Positions 12,130-27,799 are shown, counted from the stretch's first letter. The stretch is 64,000 nt of DNA from Avena insularis (GCA_023614405.1 CM042688.1:382155331-382219330); one strand, 5' to 3'. The notes: a model not told the origin generated them from the letters alone. Translations and numbers: made by a program.

Positions 12130-14046
12130 ATCCACTAGATGTCATTACATGTGGTTGTTTTCCTAAACCACATGGATCCACTAGAGTCATTCCGTGTGTG
12201 TTGTTTTCATAAACCACATGGATCCACTAGCTGTCATTGCATGCGTGTTATTTTCATAAACCACATGGTTGCACTATATGTCATTGCATGTGTGTTATTT
12301 TCCTAAACCACATAGATACACTAGAGTCATTCTATTTGTGTTGTTTTCATAAACCACATGGATCCACTAGATGACATTGCATGTGTGTTCTTTTCATAAA
12401 CCACATCGATCCACTAGATGTCATTGCATGTTTGTTCTTTTCATAGACAACATGGATTTACTAGATGCCATTTCATGTGTGTTGTTTTCCTAAACCACAT
12501 GGATCCACTAGAGTCATTTCATGTGTGTTATTTTCATAAACCACATGGATCCACTAGATGTCATTGCATGTTTGTTCTTTTCCTAAACCACATGGATCAA
12601 CTAGAGTCATTGCATGTGGGTTCTTTTCATAAACCACATGGGTCCACTAGATGTTATTGCATGTTTGTTCTTTTCAATAACCGCATGGATTCACTAGATG
12701 TCATTGTAGGTCTGTTCTTTTCATAAACCACATGGATCCTCTAGATGTCATTACATGTGTGTTGTTTTCCTAAACCACATGGATCCACTAGAGTCATTTC
12801 GTGTGTGTTCTTTTCATAAACCACATGGATCCAATAGATGTCATTGCATGCGTGTTCTTTTCATAAACCACATGGATCCACTAGACGTCATTGCATGCAT
12901 GTCATTTTCATAAACCACATGGATCCACTAGATGTCATTGCATGTGTGTTATTTTCATAAACTACATGGATCCACTAGATGTCATTGCATGTGTGTTCTT
13001 TTCCTAAACCACATGCATCCACTTGAGTCGTTCTATGTGTGTTGTTTTCATAAACAACATGGATCCACTAGATGTCATTGCATGTGTCTTCTTTTCTTAA
13101 ACCACATGGTTGCACTATATGTCATCGCATGTGTATTATTTTCCTAAACCACATGGATACACTAGAGTCATTGCATATGATTTATTTTTCAAAACCACAT
13201 GGATCCACTAGATGTCATTGGATGTGTGTTCTTTTGGTAAACCACATGGATCCACCAAATGTCATTGCATGTGTGTTCTTTTCCTAAACCACATGGATCC
13301 ACTAGAGTCATTCCATGTGTGTTCTTTTGATAAACCACATGCATCCACTAGATGTCATTGCATGTTTGTTCTTTTCAGACACCACATGGATCCACTAGAT
13401 GTCATTGCATGTGTATTCTTCTCCTAAACCACATGGATCCACTAGATGTCATTGCATGTGTGTTATTTTCCTAAACCACATGGATCCACTAGAGTCATTC
13501 CATGTGTGTTCTTTTCATAAACCACATGGATCCACTAGATGACATTGCATGTGTTCTTTTAATAAACCACATGGTTCCACTAGATGTCATGCATGTATGT
13601 TCTTTTCCTAAACCAGATGGATCCACTAGAGTTATTCCATGTGTGTTCTTTGCATAAACCTCATGGATCCACTAGATGTCATTGCAGCTGTGTTCTTTTC
13701 ATAAACCACATGGATCCACTAGATGTCATTGCATATGTGTTCTTTTCATAAACCACATGGATCCACTAGGAGTCATTCTATGTTTGTTATTTCATAAAAC
13801 ACATGGATCCACTAGATGTCATTGCATGTTTGTTCTTTTCATAAACCATATGGATCCACTAGATGTCATTGCATGCATGTTCTTTCCATAAACCACATGG
13901 ATCCACTAGACGTCATTACATGCATGTCATTTTCATAAACCACATGGATCCACTAGATGTCATTGCATGCGTGTTCTTTTCATAAACCACATGGATCCAC
14001 TAGACGTCATTGCATGCATGTCATTTTCATAAACCACATGGACCAA
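12130..14046 (+). repeat. satellite block repeated 6304 bp downstream (18434-20350)
   Basis: Rare variants such as CACTAGCTGTCATTGCATG, the GTTGCACTATATG monomer, CATCGATCCACTAG and the CAGACACCACATGG monomer occur in the same order at both places, always 6304 bp apart. This indicates a long-range duplication rather than independent mutation. Confidence 0.8.
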
Positions 14047-15960
14047 CTAGATGTCATTGCATATGTGTTATTTTCCAAAACCACATGGATCCACTAGAGT
14101 CATTCCATGTGTGTTCTTTTACTAAAACACACGGATCCACTAGATGCCATTGAATGTGTGTTCTTTTTCTAAACCACATGGATCCACTAGAGTCATTGCA
14201 TGTGTGTTCTTTTCATCAACCACATGGATCCACTAGATGTCATTGCATGTTTGTTATTTTCCTAAACCACATGGATTCACTAGATATCATTGCATGTGTG
14301 GTCTTTTCCTAAACCACATGGATACACTAGATGTCAGTGCATGTGGTGTTCTTTTCACAAACGACATGGATCAACTGATGTCATTGCATGTGTGCTCTTT
14401 TCATAAACCAAATGGATCAACTAGATGTCATTTCATGTGTCTTCTTTTCATAAACCACATGGATCCACTAGATGTTATTGCATGTGTGTTGTTTTCATAA
14501 ACCACATGGACCCACTAGATGTCATTGCATGTTTGTTATTTTCATAAACAACATGGATTTACTAGATGCCATTGCATGTGTGTTATTTTGCTAAACCAAC
14601 TATATCCACTAGAGTCATTACATGTGTGTTATTTTCATAAACCACATGGATCCACTAAATGTCATTGCATATGTGTTCTTTTCCTAAACCACATGGATCC
14701 ACTAGAGTCATTGCATGTTGGTTCTTTTCCTAAACCACATGGGTCCACTAGATGTTATTCCATGTTTGTTCTTTTGACAAACCACATGGATTCACTAGAT
14801 GTCATTGCAGGTATGTTATTTTCATAAACCACATGGATCCACTAGATGTCATTACATGTGTGTTGTTTTCCTAAACCACATGGATCCACTAGAGTCATTC
14901 CGTGTGTGTTCTTTTCATAAACCACAAGGATCCAATAGATGTCATTGGATGCGTGTTCTTTTCATAAACCAGATGGATCCACTAGATGTCATTGCATGTG
15001 TGTTCTTTTCGTAAACCACATGGATCCACTAGAGTCATTCTATTTGTGTTGTTTTCATAAACCACATGGATCCACTAGATGACATTGCATGTGTGTTCTT
15101 TTCATAAACCACATCGATCCACTAGATGTCATTGCATGTTTGTTCTTTTCATAGACAACATGGATTTACTAGATGCCTTTTCATGTGTGTTCTTTTCCTA
15201 AACCACATGGATCCACTAGAGTCATTTCATGTGTGTTATTTTCATAAACCACATGGATCCACTAGATGTCATTGTATGTTTGTTCTTTTCCTAAACCACA
15301 TGGATCAACTAGAGTCATTGCATGTGGGTCCTTTTCATAAACCACATGGGTCCACTAGATGTTATTGCATGTTTGTTCTTTTCAATAACCGCATGGATTC
15401 ACTAGATGTCATTGCAGGTCTGTTCTTTTCATAAACCACATGGATCCTCTAGATGTCATTACATGTGTGTTGCTTTCCTAAACCACATGGATCCACTAGA
15501 GTCATTTCGTGTGTGTTCTTTTCATAAACCACATGGATCCAATAGATGTCATTGCATGCGTGTTCTTTTCATAAACCACATGGATCCACTAGACGTCATT
15601 GCATGCATGTCATTTTCATAAACCACATGGATCCACTAGATGTCATTGCATGTGTGTTATTTTCATAAACCACATGGATCCACTATATTTCATTGCATGT
15701 GTGTTCTTTTCCTAAACCACATGCATCCACTAGAGTCGTTCTATGTGTGTTGTTTTCATAAACCACATGGATCCACTAGATGTCATTGGATGTGTGTTCT
15801 TTTCTTAAACCACATGGTTGCACTATATGTCATCGCATGTGTATTATTTTCCTAAACCACATGGATACACTAGAGTCATTGCATATGAGTTATTTTTCAA
15901 AACCACTTGGATCCACTAGATGTCATTGGATGTGTGTTATTTTGGTAAACCACATGGATC
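14047..15960 (+). repeat. satellite block repeated 3596 bp downstream (about 17643-19550)
   Basis: The GACCAACTAG monomer, the AAACACACGGATCC monomer, the GTCAGTGCATGTGGTG monomer and the CATAGACAACATGG monomer recur in the same order at an offset of 3596 bp. That offset equals about 77 monomers. Confidence 0.75.
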
Positions 15961-16059
15961 CACTAGAGTCATTCCATGTGTGTTGTTTTCATAAACCACA
16001 TGGATCCACTAGATGTCATTGCATGTGTGTTCTTTTCATAAACCAGATGGATCCACTAG

Positions 16060-18300
16060 ATATCATTGCATGTTTGTTCTTTTCATAAACCACATGGATG
16101 CACTAGATGTCATTGCATGTGTGTTGTTTTCCTAAACCACATGGATACACTAGAGTCATTGCATATGTGTTATTTTCCTAAACCACATGGATCCACTAGA
16201 TGTCATTGCATGTGTGTTCTTTTCCTAAACCACATGGATCCACGAGATGTCATTACATGTGTGTTCTTTTACTAAACCACATGGATCCATTAGAGTCATT
16301 CCATGTGTGTTGTTTTCATAAACCACATGTATCCACTAGATGTCATTGCATGTGTGTTCTTTTCATAAACCACATGGTTCCACTAGAGGTCATGCATGTG
16401 TGTTATTTTCCTAAACCACATGGATCCACTAGAGTCATTCCATGTGTGTTCTTCTCATAAACCACAAGGATCCACTAGATGTCATTGTATGTGTGTTCTT
16501 TTCACAAACCACATGGACCAACTAGATGTCATTGCATGTGTGTTATTTTCCTAAACCACATGGATCCACTAGAGTCATTCCATGTGTGTTCTTTTACTAA
16601 AACACACGGATCCACTAGATGCCATTGAATGTGTGTTCTTTTTCTAAACCACATGGATCCACTAGAGTCATTGCATGTGTGTTCTTTTCATAAACCACAT
16701 GGATCCACTAGATGTCATTGCATGTTTGTTATTTTCCTAAACCACATGGATTCACTAGATGTCATTGCATGTGTGGTCTTTTCCTAAACCACATGGATAC
16801 ACTAGATGTCAGTGCATGTGGTGTTCTTTTCACAAACCACATGGATCCACCGATGTCATTGCATGTGTTCTCTTTTCATAAACCAAATGGATCAACTAGA
16901 TGTCATTTCACGTGTCTTCTTTTCAAAAACCACATGGATCCACTAGATGTTATTGCATGCGTGTCATTATCATAAACCACATGGGTCCAATATATCTCAT
17001 TGCATGTGTGTTCTTTTCATAAACCACATGGATCCACTAGATGTCATTGCATGTGTGTTCTTTTCCTAAACCACATGGCTCCACTAGAGTCATTCCATGT
17101 GTGTTGTTTTCATAAACCACATGGATCCACTAGATGTCATTGCATGTGTGTTCTTTTCATAAACCAGATGGATCCACTAGATATCATTGCATGTTTGTTC
17201 TTTTCATAAACCACATGGATGCACTAGATGTCATTGCATGTGTGTTGTTTTCCTAAACCACATGGATACACTAGAGTCATTGCATATGTGTTATTTTCCT
17301 AAACCACATGGATCCACTAGATGTCATTGCATGTGTGTTCTTTTCCTAAACCACATGGATCCACGAGATGTCATTACATGTGTGTTCTTTTACTAAACCA
17401 CATGGATCCATTAGAGTCATTCCATGTGTGTTCTTTTCATAAACCACATGTATCAACTAGATGTCATTGCTTGTGTGTTCTTTTCATAAACCACATGGTT
17501 CCACTAGAGGTCATGCATGTGTGTTCTTTTCCCAAACCACATGGATCCACTAGAGTCATTCCATGTCTGTTCTTTTCATAAACCACAAGGATCCACTAGA
17601 TGCCATTGCATGTGTGTTCTTTTCACAAACCACATGGACCAACTAGATGTCATTGCATGTGTGTTATTTTCCAAAACCACATGGATCCACTAGAGTCATT
17701 CCATGTGTGTTCTTTTACTAAAACACACGGATCCACTAGATGTCATTGAATGTGTGTTCTTTTTCTAAACCACAAGGATCCACTAGAGTCATTGCATGTG
17801 TGTTCTTTTCATAAACCACATGGATCCACTAGATGTCATTGCATGTTTGTTATTTTCCTAAACCACATGGATTCACTAGATGTCATTGCATGTGTGGTCT
17901 TTTCCTAAACCACATGGATACACTAGATGTCAGTGCATGTGGTGTTCTTTTCACAAACGACATGGATCCACTGATGTCATTGCATGTGTGCTCTTTTCAT
18001 AAACCAAATGGATCAACTGGATGTCATTTCATGTGTCTTCTTTTCATAAACCACATGGATCCACTAGATGTTATTGCATGTGTGTTGTTTTCATAAACCA
18101 CATGGACCCACTAGATGTCATTGCATGTTTGTTATTTTCATAAACAACATGGATTTACTAGATGCCTTTGCATGTGTGTTATTTTGCTAAACCAACTGGA
18201 TCCACTAGTGTCATTACATGTGTGTTATTTTCATAAACCACATGGATCCACTAAATGTCATTGCATGTGTGTTCTTTTCCTAAACCATATGGATCCACTA
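16060..18300 (+). repeat. 1121-bp satellite duplication, two tandem copies
   Basis: Sequence from about 16066 recurs from about 17187, near identical, including the ACTAGATATCATTGCATG, GGATGCACTAG and CCACGAGATG variants. 1121 bp is 24 monomers or eight 140-bp trimers. Confidence 0.85.
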
Positions 18301-21300
18301 GAGTCATTGCATGTTGGTTCTTTTCATAAACCACATGGGTCCACTAGATGTTATTGCATGTTTGTTCTTTTGATAAACCACATGGATTCACTAGATGTCA
18401 TTGCAGGTATGTTCTTTTCATAAACCACATGGATCCACTAGATGTCATTACATGTGTGTTGATTTCCTAAACAACATGGATCCACTAGAGTCATTCCGTG
18501 TGTGTTGTTTTCCTAAACCACATGGATCCACTAGCTGTCATTGCATGCGTGTTATTTTCATAAACCACATGGTTGCACTATATGTCATTGCATGTGTGTT
18601 ATTTTTCTAAACCACATATATACACTAGAGTCATTCTATTTGTGTTGTTTTCATAAACCACATGGATCCACTAGATGACATTGCATGTGTGTTCTTTTCA
18701 TAAACCACATCGATCCACTAGATGTCATTGCATGTTTGTTCTTTTCATAGACAACATGGATTTACTAGATGCCATTTCATGTGTGTTGTTTTCCTAAACC
18801 ACATGGATCCACTAGAGTCATTTCATGTGTGTTATTTTCATAAACCACATGGATCCACTAGATGTCATTGCATGTTTGTTCTTTTCCAAAACCACATGGA
18901 TCAACTAGAGTCATTGCATGTGGGTTCTTTTCATAAACCACATGGGTCCACTAGATGTTATTGCATGTTTGTTCTTTTCAATAACCGCATGGATTCACTA
19001 GATGTCATTGCAGGTTTGTTCTTTTCATAAACCACATGGATCCTCTAGATGTCATTACATGTGTGTTGTTTTCCTAAACCACATGGATCCACTAGAGTCA
19101 TTTCGTGTGTGTTCTTTTCATAAACCACATGGATCCAATAGATGTCATTGCATGCGTGTTCTTTTCATAAACCACATGGATCCACTAGACGTCATTGCAT
19201 GCATGTCATTTTCATAAACCACATGGATCCACTAGATGTCATTGCAAGTGTGTTATTTTCATAAACTACATGGATCCACTAGATGTCATTGCATGTGTGT
19301 TCTTTTCCTAAACCACATGCATCCACTTGAGTCGTTCTATGTGTGTTGTTTTCATAAACAACATGGATCCACTAGATGTCATTGGATGTGTGTTCTTTTC
19401 TTAAACCACATGGTTGCACTATATGTCATCGCATGTGTATTATTTTCCTAAACCACATGGATACACTAGAGTCATTGCATATGAGTTATTTTTCAAAACC
19501 ACTTGGATCCACTAGATGTCATTGGATGTATGTTATTTTGGTAAACCACATGGATCCACCAAATGTCATTGCATGTGTGTTCTTTTCCTAAACCACATGG
19601 ATCCACTAGAGTCATTCCATGTGTGTTCTTTTGAAAAACCACATGCATCCACTAGATGTCATTGCATGTTTTTTCTTTTCAGACACCACATGGATCCACT
19701 AGATGTCATTGCATGTGTATTCTTCTCCTAAACCACATGGATCCACTAGATGTCATTGCATGTGTGTTATTTTCCTAAACCACATGGATCCACTAGAGTC
19801 ATTCCATGTGTGTTCTTTTCATAAACCACATGGAACCACTAGATGACATTGCATGTGTGTTCATTTCATAAACCACATGGTTCCACTAGATGTCATGCAT
19901 GTATGTTCTTTTCCTAAACCGGATGGATCCACTAGAGTTATTCCATGTGTGTTCTTTGCATAAACCACATGGATCCACTATATGTCATTGCAGCTGTGTT
20001 CTTTTCATAAACCACATGGATCCACTAGATTTCATTGCATATGTGTTCTTTTCATAAACCACATGGATCCACTAGGAGTAATTCTATGTTAGTTATTTCA
20101 TAAAACACATGGATCCACTAGATGTCATTGCATGTTTGTTCTTTTCATAAACCACATGGATCCACTAGATGTCATTGCATGCATGTTCTTTTCATAAACC
20201 ACATGGATCCACTAGACGTCATTGCATGCATGTCATTTTCATAAACCACATGGATCCGCTAGATGTCATTGCATGCGTGTTCTTTTCATAAACCACATGG
20301 ATCCACTAGACGTCATTGCATGCATGTCATTTTCATAAACCACATGGATCCACTAGTTGTCATTGCATGTGTGTTATTTTCATAAACCACATGGATCCAC
20401 TAGATGTCATTGCATGTGTGTTCTTTTCCTAAACCACATGCATCCACTAGAGTCGTTCTATGTGTGTTGTTTTCATAAAACACATGGATCCACTAGATGT
20501 CATTGCATGTGTGTTCTTTTCATAAACCACATGGATCCACTAGATGTCATTGCATGTTTGTTCTTTTCATAAACAACATGGATTTACTAGATGCCATTGC
20601 ATGTGTGTTATTTTCATAAACCACATGGATCCACTAGATGTCATTGCATGTGTGTTCTTTTCATAAACCACATGGATCCACTAGAGTCATTGCATGTGGG
20701 TTCTTTTCATAAACCACATGGGTCCACTAGATGTTATTGCATGTTTGTTCTTTTTATAAACCACATGGATCCTCTAGATGTCATTACATGTGTGCTGTTT
20801 TCCTAAACCACATGGATTCACTAGAGTCATTCCGTGTGTGTTCTTTTCATAAACCACATGGATCCAATAGATGTCATTGCATGCGTGTTCTTTTCATAAA
20901 CCACATGGATCCACTAGACGTCATTGCATGCGTGTCATTTTCATAAACCACATGGATCCACTAGATGTCATTGCATGTGTGTTCTTTTCATAAACCCCAT
21001 GGATCCACTAGATGTCATTGCATGTGGGTTCTTTTCATAAACCACATGTGTCCACTAGATGTTATTGCATGTTTGTTCTTTTCATAAACCACACGGATTC
21101 AATAGAGGTCATTACAGGTCTATTCTCTTCATAAACCACATGGATCCACTAGATGTAATTACATGTGTGTTGTTTTCCTAAACCACATGGATCCACTACA
21201 GTCATTCCGTGTGTGTTCTTTACATAAACCACGTGCATCCAATAGATGTCATTGCATGTGTGTTCTTTTCATAAACCACATGGATCCACTAGATGTCATT

Positions 21301-22299
21301 GCATGTGTGTTCTTTTCCTAAACCACATGGATCCACTAGAGTCATTCTATGTGTGTTGTTTTCATAAACCACATGGATCCACTAGATGTCATTGCATGTG
21401 TGTTCTTTTCATAAACCACATGGATCCACTAGATGTCATTGCATGTGTGTTGTTTTCCTAAACCACATGGATACACTAGAGTCATTGCATATGTGTTATT
21501 TTCCTAAACCACATGGATCCACTAGATGTCATTGCATGTGTGTTCTCTTCCTAAACCACATGGATCCACGAGATGTCATTGTACGTGTGTTCTTTTACTA
21601 AACCACATGGATCCATTAGAGTCATTCCATGTGTGTTCTTTTCATAAACCACATGGATCCACTAGATGTCATTGCATGTGTGTTCTTTTCATAAACCACA
21701 TGGTTCCACTAGAGGTCATGCATGTGTGTTCTTTTCCTAAACCACATGGATCCACTAGACTCATTCCATGTGTGTTCTTTTCATAAACCACAGGGATCCA
21801 CTAGATGTCATTGCATGTGTGTTGTTTTCACAAACCACATGGACCAACTAGATGTCATTGCATGTGTGTTATTTTCCTAAACCACATGGATCCACTAGAG
21901 TCATTCCATGTGTGTTCTTTTACTAAAACACACGGATCCACTAGATGTCATTGAATGTGTGGTATTTTCTAACCGCATGGTTCACTAGAGTCATTGCATG
22001 TGTCTTCTTTTCATAAACCACATGGATCCACTAGTTGTCATTGCATGTGTGTTATTTTCCTAAACCACATGGATTCACTAGATGTCATTACATGTGTGGT
22101 CTTTTCCTAAACCACATGGATACACTAGATGTCAGTGTATGTGGTGTTCTTTTCACAAACCACATGGATCCACTAATGTTATTGCATGTTTGCTCTTTTG
22201 ATAAACCAAATGGATCAACTAGATGTCATTGCATGTGTATTCTTTTCATAAACCACATGGATCCACTAGATGTTATTGCATGTGTGTTGTTTTCATAAA

Positions 22300-24690
22300 C
22301 CACATGGATCCACTAGATGCCATTGCATGTTTTTTCTTTTAATAAACAACATGGATTTACTAGATGCCATTGCATGTGTGTTATTTTCCTAAACCACATG
22401 GATCCACTAGAGTCATGGCATGTGTGTTATTTTCATAAACCACATGGATCCACTAGATGTCATCGCATGTGTGTTCTTTTCCTAAACCACATGGATCCAC
22501 TAGAGTCATTGCATGTGGGTTCTTTTCATAAACCACATGGGTCCAATAGATGTTATTGCATGTTTGTTCTTTCATAAACTACATGGATTCACTAGATGTC
22601 ATTGCAGGTCTGTTCTTTTCATAAACCACATGGATCCACTAGATGTCATTGCATGTTTGTTCTTTTCATAAACAACATGGATTTACTAGATGCCATTGCA
22701 TGTGTGTTATTTTCCTAAACCACATGGATCCACTAGAGTCATTGCATGTGTGTTATTTTCATAAACCACATGGATCCACTAGATGTCATTGCATGTGTGT
22801 TCTTTTCATAAACCACATGGATCCACTAGAGTCATTGCATGTGGGTTCTTTTCATAAACCACATGGGTCCACTAGATGTTATTGCATGTTTGTTCTTTTC
22901 ATAAACCACATGGATCCTCTAGATGTCATTACATGTGTGCTGTTTTCCTAAACCACATGGATTCACTAGAGTCATTCCGTGTGTGTGTTCTTTTCATAAA
23001 CCACATGGATCCAATAGATGTCATTGCATGCGTGTTCTTTTCATAAACCACATGGATCCACTAGACGTCATTGCATGCGTGTCATTTTCATAAACCACAT
23101 GGATCCACTAGATGCCATTGCATGTTTTTTCTTTTAATAAACAACATGGATTTACTAGATGCCATTGCATGTGTGTTATTTTCCTAAACCACATGGATCC
23201 ACTAGAGTCATGGCATGTGTGTTATTTTCATAAACCACATGGATCCACTAGATGTCATCGCATGTGTGTTCTTTTCCTAAACCACATGGATCCACTAGAG
23301 TCATTGCATGTGGGTTCTTTTCATAAACCACATGGGTCCACTAGATGTTATTGCATGTTTGTTCTTTCATAAACTACATGGATTCACTAGATGTCATTGC
23401 AGGTCTGTTCTTTTCATAAACCACATGGATCCACTAGATGTCATTGCATGTTTGTTCTTTTCATAAACAACATGGATTTACTAGATGCCATTGCATGTGT
23501 GTTATTTTCCTAAACCACATGGATCCACTAGAGTCATTGCATGTGTGTTATTTTCATAAACCACATGGATCCACTAGATGTCATTGCATGTGTGTTCTTT
23601 TCATAAACCACATGGATCCACTAGAGTCATTGCATGTGGGTTCTTTTCATAAACCACATGGGTCCACTAGATGTTATTGCATGTTTGTTCTTTTCATAAA
23701 CCACATGGATCCTCTAGATGTCATTACATGTGTGCTGTTTTCCTAAACCACATGGATTCACTAGAGTCATTCCGTGTGTGTTCTTTTCATAAACCACATG
23801 GATCCAATAGATGTCATTGCATGCGTGTTCTTTTCATAAACCACATGGATCCACTAGACGTCATTGCATGCGTGTCATTTTCATAAACCACATGGATCCA
23901 CTAGATGCCATTGCATGTTTTTTCTTTTAATAAACAACATGGATTTACTAGATGCCATTGCATGTGTGTTATTTTCCTAAACCACATGGATCCACTAGAG
24001 TCATGGCATGTGTGTTATTTTCATAAACCACATGGATCCACTAGATGTCATCGCATGTGTGTTCTTTTCCTAAACCACATGGATCCACTAGAGTCATTGC
24101 ATGTGGGTTCTTTTCATAAACCACATGGGTCCACTAGATGTTATTGCATGTTTGTTCTTTCATAAACTACATGGATTCACTAGATGTCATTGCAGGTCTG
24201 TTCTTTTCATAAACCACATGGATCCACTAGATGTCATTGCATGTTTGTTCTTTTCATAAACAACATGGATTTACTAGATGCCATTGCATGTGTGTTATTT
24301 TCCTAAACCACATGGATCCACTAGAGTCATTGCATGTGTGTTATTTTCATAAACCACATGGATCCACTAGATGTCATTGCATGTGTGTTCTTTTCATAAA
24401 CCACATGGATCCACTAGAGTCATTGCATGTGGGTTCTTTTCATAAACCACATGGGTCCACTAGATGTTATTGCATGTTTGTTCTTTTCATAAACCACATG
24501 GATCCTCTAGATGTCATTACATGTGTGCTGTTTTCCTAAACCACATGGATTCACTAGAGTCATTCCGTGTGTGTTCTTTTCATAAACCACATGGATCCAA
24601 TAGATGTCATTGCATGCGTGTTCTTTTCATAAACCACATGGATCCACTAGACGTCATTGCATGCGTGTCATTTTCATAAACCACATGGAT
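22300..24690 (+). repeat. about 794-bp satellite unit, three tandem copies
   Basis: Copies begin near 22300, 23095 and 23888 (offsets 795 and 793). Each contains the CATGTTTTTTCTTTTAATAA monomer, the GAGTCATGGCATG monomer and the GGATCCTCTAGATG monomer in the same order. Copy one has an extra GT in its CCGTGTGTGTGTTC monomer, which accounts for the 2-bp difference. About 17 monomers per unit. They are almost identical, so this is the most recent amplification in the array. Confidence 0.9.
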
Positions 24691-27600
24691 CCACTAGATG
24701 TCATTGCATGTGTGTTCTTTTCATAAACCCCATGGATCCACTAGATGTCATTGCATGTGGGTTCTTTTCATAAACCACATGTGTCCACTAGATGTTATTG
24801 CATGTTTGTTCTTTTCATAAACCACACGGATTCAATAAAGGTCATTACAGGTCTATTCTCTTCATAAACCACATGGATCCACATGGATCCACATGTGTGT
24901 TGTTTTCCTAAACCACATGGATCCACTAGAGTCATTTCGTGTGTGTTCTTTTCATAAACCACATGGATCCAATAGATGTCATTTCATGCGTGTTCTTTTC
25001 ATAAACCACATGGATCCACTAGATGTCATTGCATGCTTTTCATTTTCATAAACCACATGGATCTAATAGATGTCATTGCATGTGTGTTGTTTTCATAAAC
25101 CACATGGATCCACTAGATGTCATTGCATGTGTGTTCTTTTCCTAAACCACATGGATCCACTAGAGTCATTCTATGTCTGTTGTTTTCATAAACCACATGG
25201 ATCCACTAGATGTCATTGTATGTGTGTTCTTTTCAAAAACCACATGGATCCACTAGATGTCATTGCATGTTTGTTCTTTTCATAAACCACATGGATGCAC
25301 TAGATGTCATTGCATGTGTGTTGTTTCCCTAAACCACATGGATACACTAGAGTCATTGCATATGTTTTATTTTCCTAAACCACATGGATCCACTATATGT
25401 CATTGCATGTGTGTTATTTTACTAAACCACATGGTTCCACGACATGTCATTGCATGTGTGTTCTTTTACTAAACCACATAGATCCATTAGAGTCATTCCA
25501 TGTGTGTTCTTTTCATAAACCACGTGGATCCACTAGATGTCATTGCATGTGTGTTCTTTTCATAAACCACATGGTTCCACTAGAGGTCATGCATGTGTGT
25601 TCTTTTCCTAAACCACATGGATCCACTAGAGTCATTCCATGTGTGTTGTTTTCATAAACCACAGGGATCCACTAGATGCCATTGCATGTGTGTTCTTTTC
25701 ATAAACCACATGGATCCACTAGATGTCATTGCATGTGTGTTCTTTTCATAAACCACATGGATCCACTAGATGTCATTGCATGTGTGTTATTTTCCTAAAC
25801 CACATGGATTCACTAGATGTCATTGCATGTGTGGTCTTTTCCTAAACCACATGGATACACTAGATGTCAGTGCATGTGGTGTTCTTTTCATAAACCACAT
25901 GGATCCACTAATGTCATTGCATGTGTGCTATTTTCATAAACCAAATGGATCAACTAGATATCATTGCCTGTGTCTTATTTTCATAAACCACATGGATGCA
26001 CTAGATGTTATTGCATGTGTGTTGTTTTCATAAACCACATGGATCCAATAGATGTCATTGCATGTTTTTTCTTTTCATAAACAACATGGATTTACTAGAT
26101 GCCATTGCATGTGTGTTATTTTCCTAAACCACATGGATCCACTAGAGTCATTGCATGTGTGTTATTTTCGTAAACCACATGGATCCACTAGATGTCACTG
26201 CATGTGTGTTCTTTTCCTAAACCACATGGATCCACTAGAGTCATTGCATGTGGGTTCTTTTCATAAACCACATGGGTCCACTCGGTGTCATTGAATGTTT
26301 GTTCTTTTCATAAACCACATGGATTCACTAGATATCATTGCAGGTCTATTCTCTTCATAAACCACATGGATCCATTAGATGTCATTACATGTGTGTTGTT
26401 TTCCTAAACCACATGGATCCACTAGAGTTATTCCGTGTGTGTTCTTTAAATAAACCACATGGATCCAATAGATGTCATTGCATGCGTGTTCTTTTCAAAA
26501 ACCACATGGATCCACTAGATGTCATTGAATGCGTGTCATTTTCATAAACCACATGGGTCCAATATATCTCATTGCATGTGTGTTCTTTTCATAAACCACA
26601 TGGATCCACTAGATGTCATTGCATGTGTGTTCTTTTCCTAAACCACATGGATCCACTAGAGTCATTCCATGTGTGTTGTCTTCATAAACCACATGGATCC
26701 ACTAGATGTCATTGCATGTGTGTTCTTTTCATAAACCAGATGGATCCACTAGATATCATTGCATGTTTGTTCTTTTCATAAACCACATTGATGCACTAGA
26801 TGTCATTGCATGTGTGTTGTTTTCCTAAACCACATGGATACACTAGAGTCATTGCATATGTGTTATTTTCCTAAACCACATGGATCCACTAGATGTCATT
26901 GCATGTGTGTTCTTTTCCTAAACCACATGGATCCACGAGATGTCATTACATGTGTGTTCTTTTACTAAACCACATGGATCCATTAGAGTCATTCCATGTG
27001 TGTTCTTTTCATAAACCACATGTATCCACTAGATGTCATTGCATGTGTGTTCTTTTCATAAACCACATGGTTCCACTAGAGGTCATGCATGTGTGTTCTT
27101 TTCCTAAACCACATGGATCCACTAGACTCATTCCATGTGTGTTCTTTTCATAAACCACAATGATCCACTAGATGTCATTGCATGTGTGTTCTTTTCACAA
27201 ACCACATGGACCAACTAGATGTCATTGCATGTGTGTTATTTTCCTAAACCACATGGATCCACTAGAGTCATTCCATGTGTGTTCTTTTACTAAAACACAC
27301 GGATCCACTAGATGCCATTGAATGTGTGTTCTTTTTCTAAACCACATGGATCCACTAGAGTCATTGCATGTGTGTTCTTTTCATAAACCACATGGATCCA
27401 CTAGATGTCATTGCATGTTTGTTATTTTCCTAAACCACATGGATTCACTAGATGTGATTGCATGTGTGGTCTTTTCCTAAACCACATGGATACACTAGAT
27501 GTCAGTGCATGTGGTGTTCTTTTCACAAACCACATGGATCCACTGATGTCATTTCATGTGTGCTCTTTTCATAAACCAAATGGATCAACTAGATGTCATT

Positions 27601-27799
27601 TCATGTGTCTTCTTTTCATAAACCACATGGATCCACTAGATGTTATTGCATGTGTGTTGTTTTCATAAACCACATGGACCCACTAGATGTCATTGCATGT
27701 TTTTTCTTTTCATAAACAACATGGATTTACTAGATGCCATTGCATGTGTGTTATTTTCCTAAACCACATGGATCCACTAGAGTCATTGCATGTGTGTTA

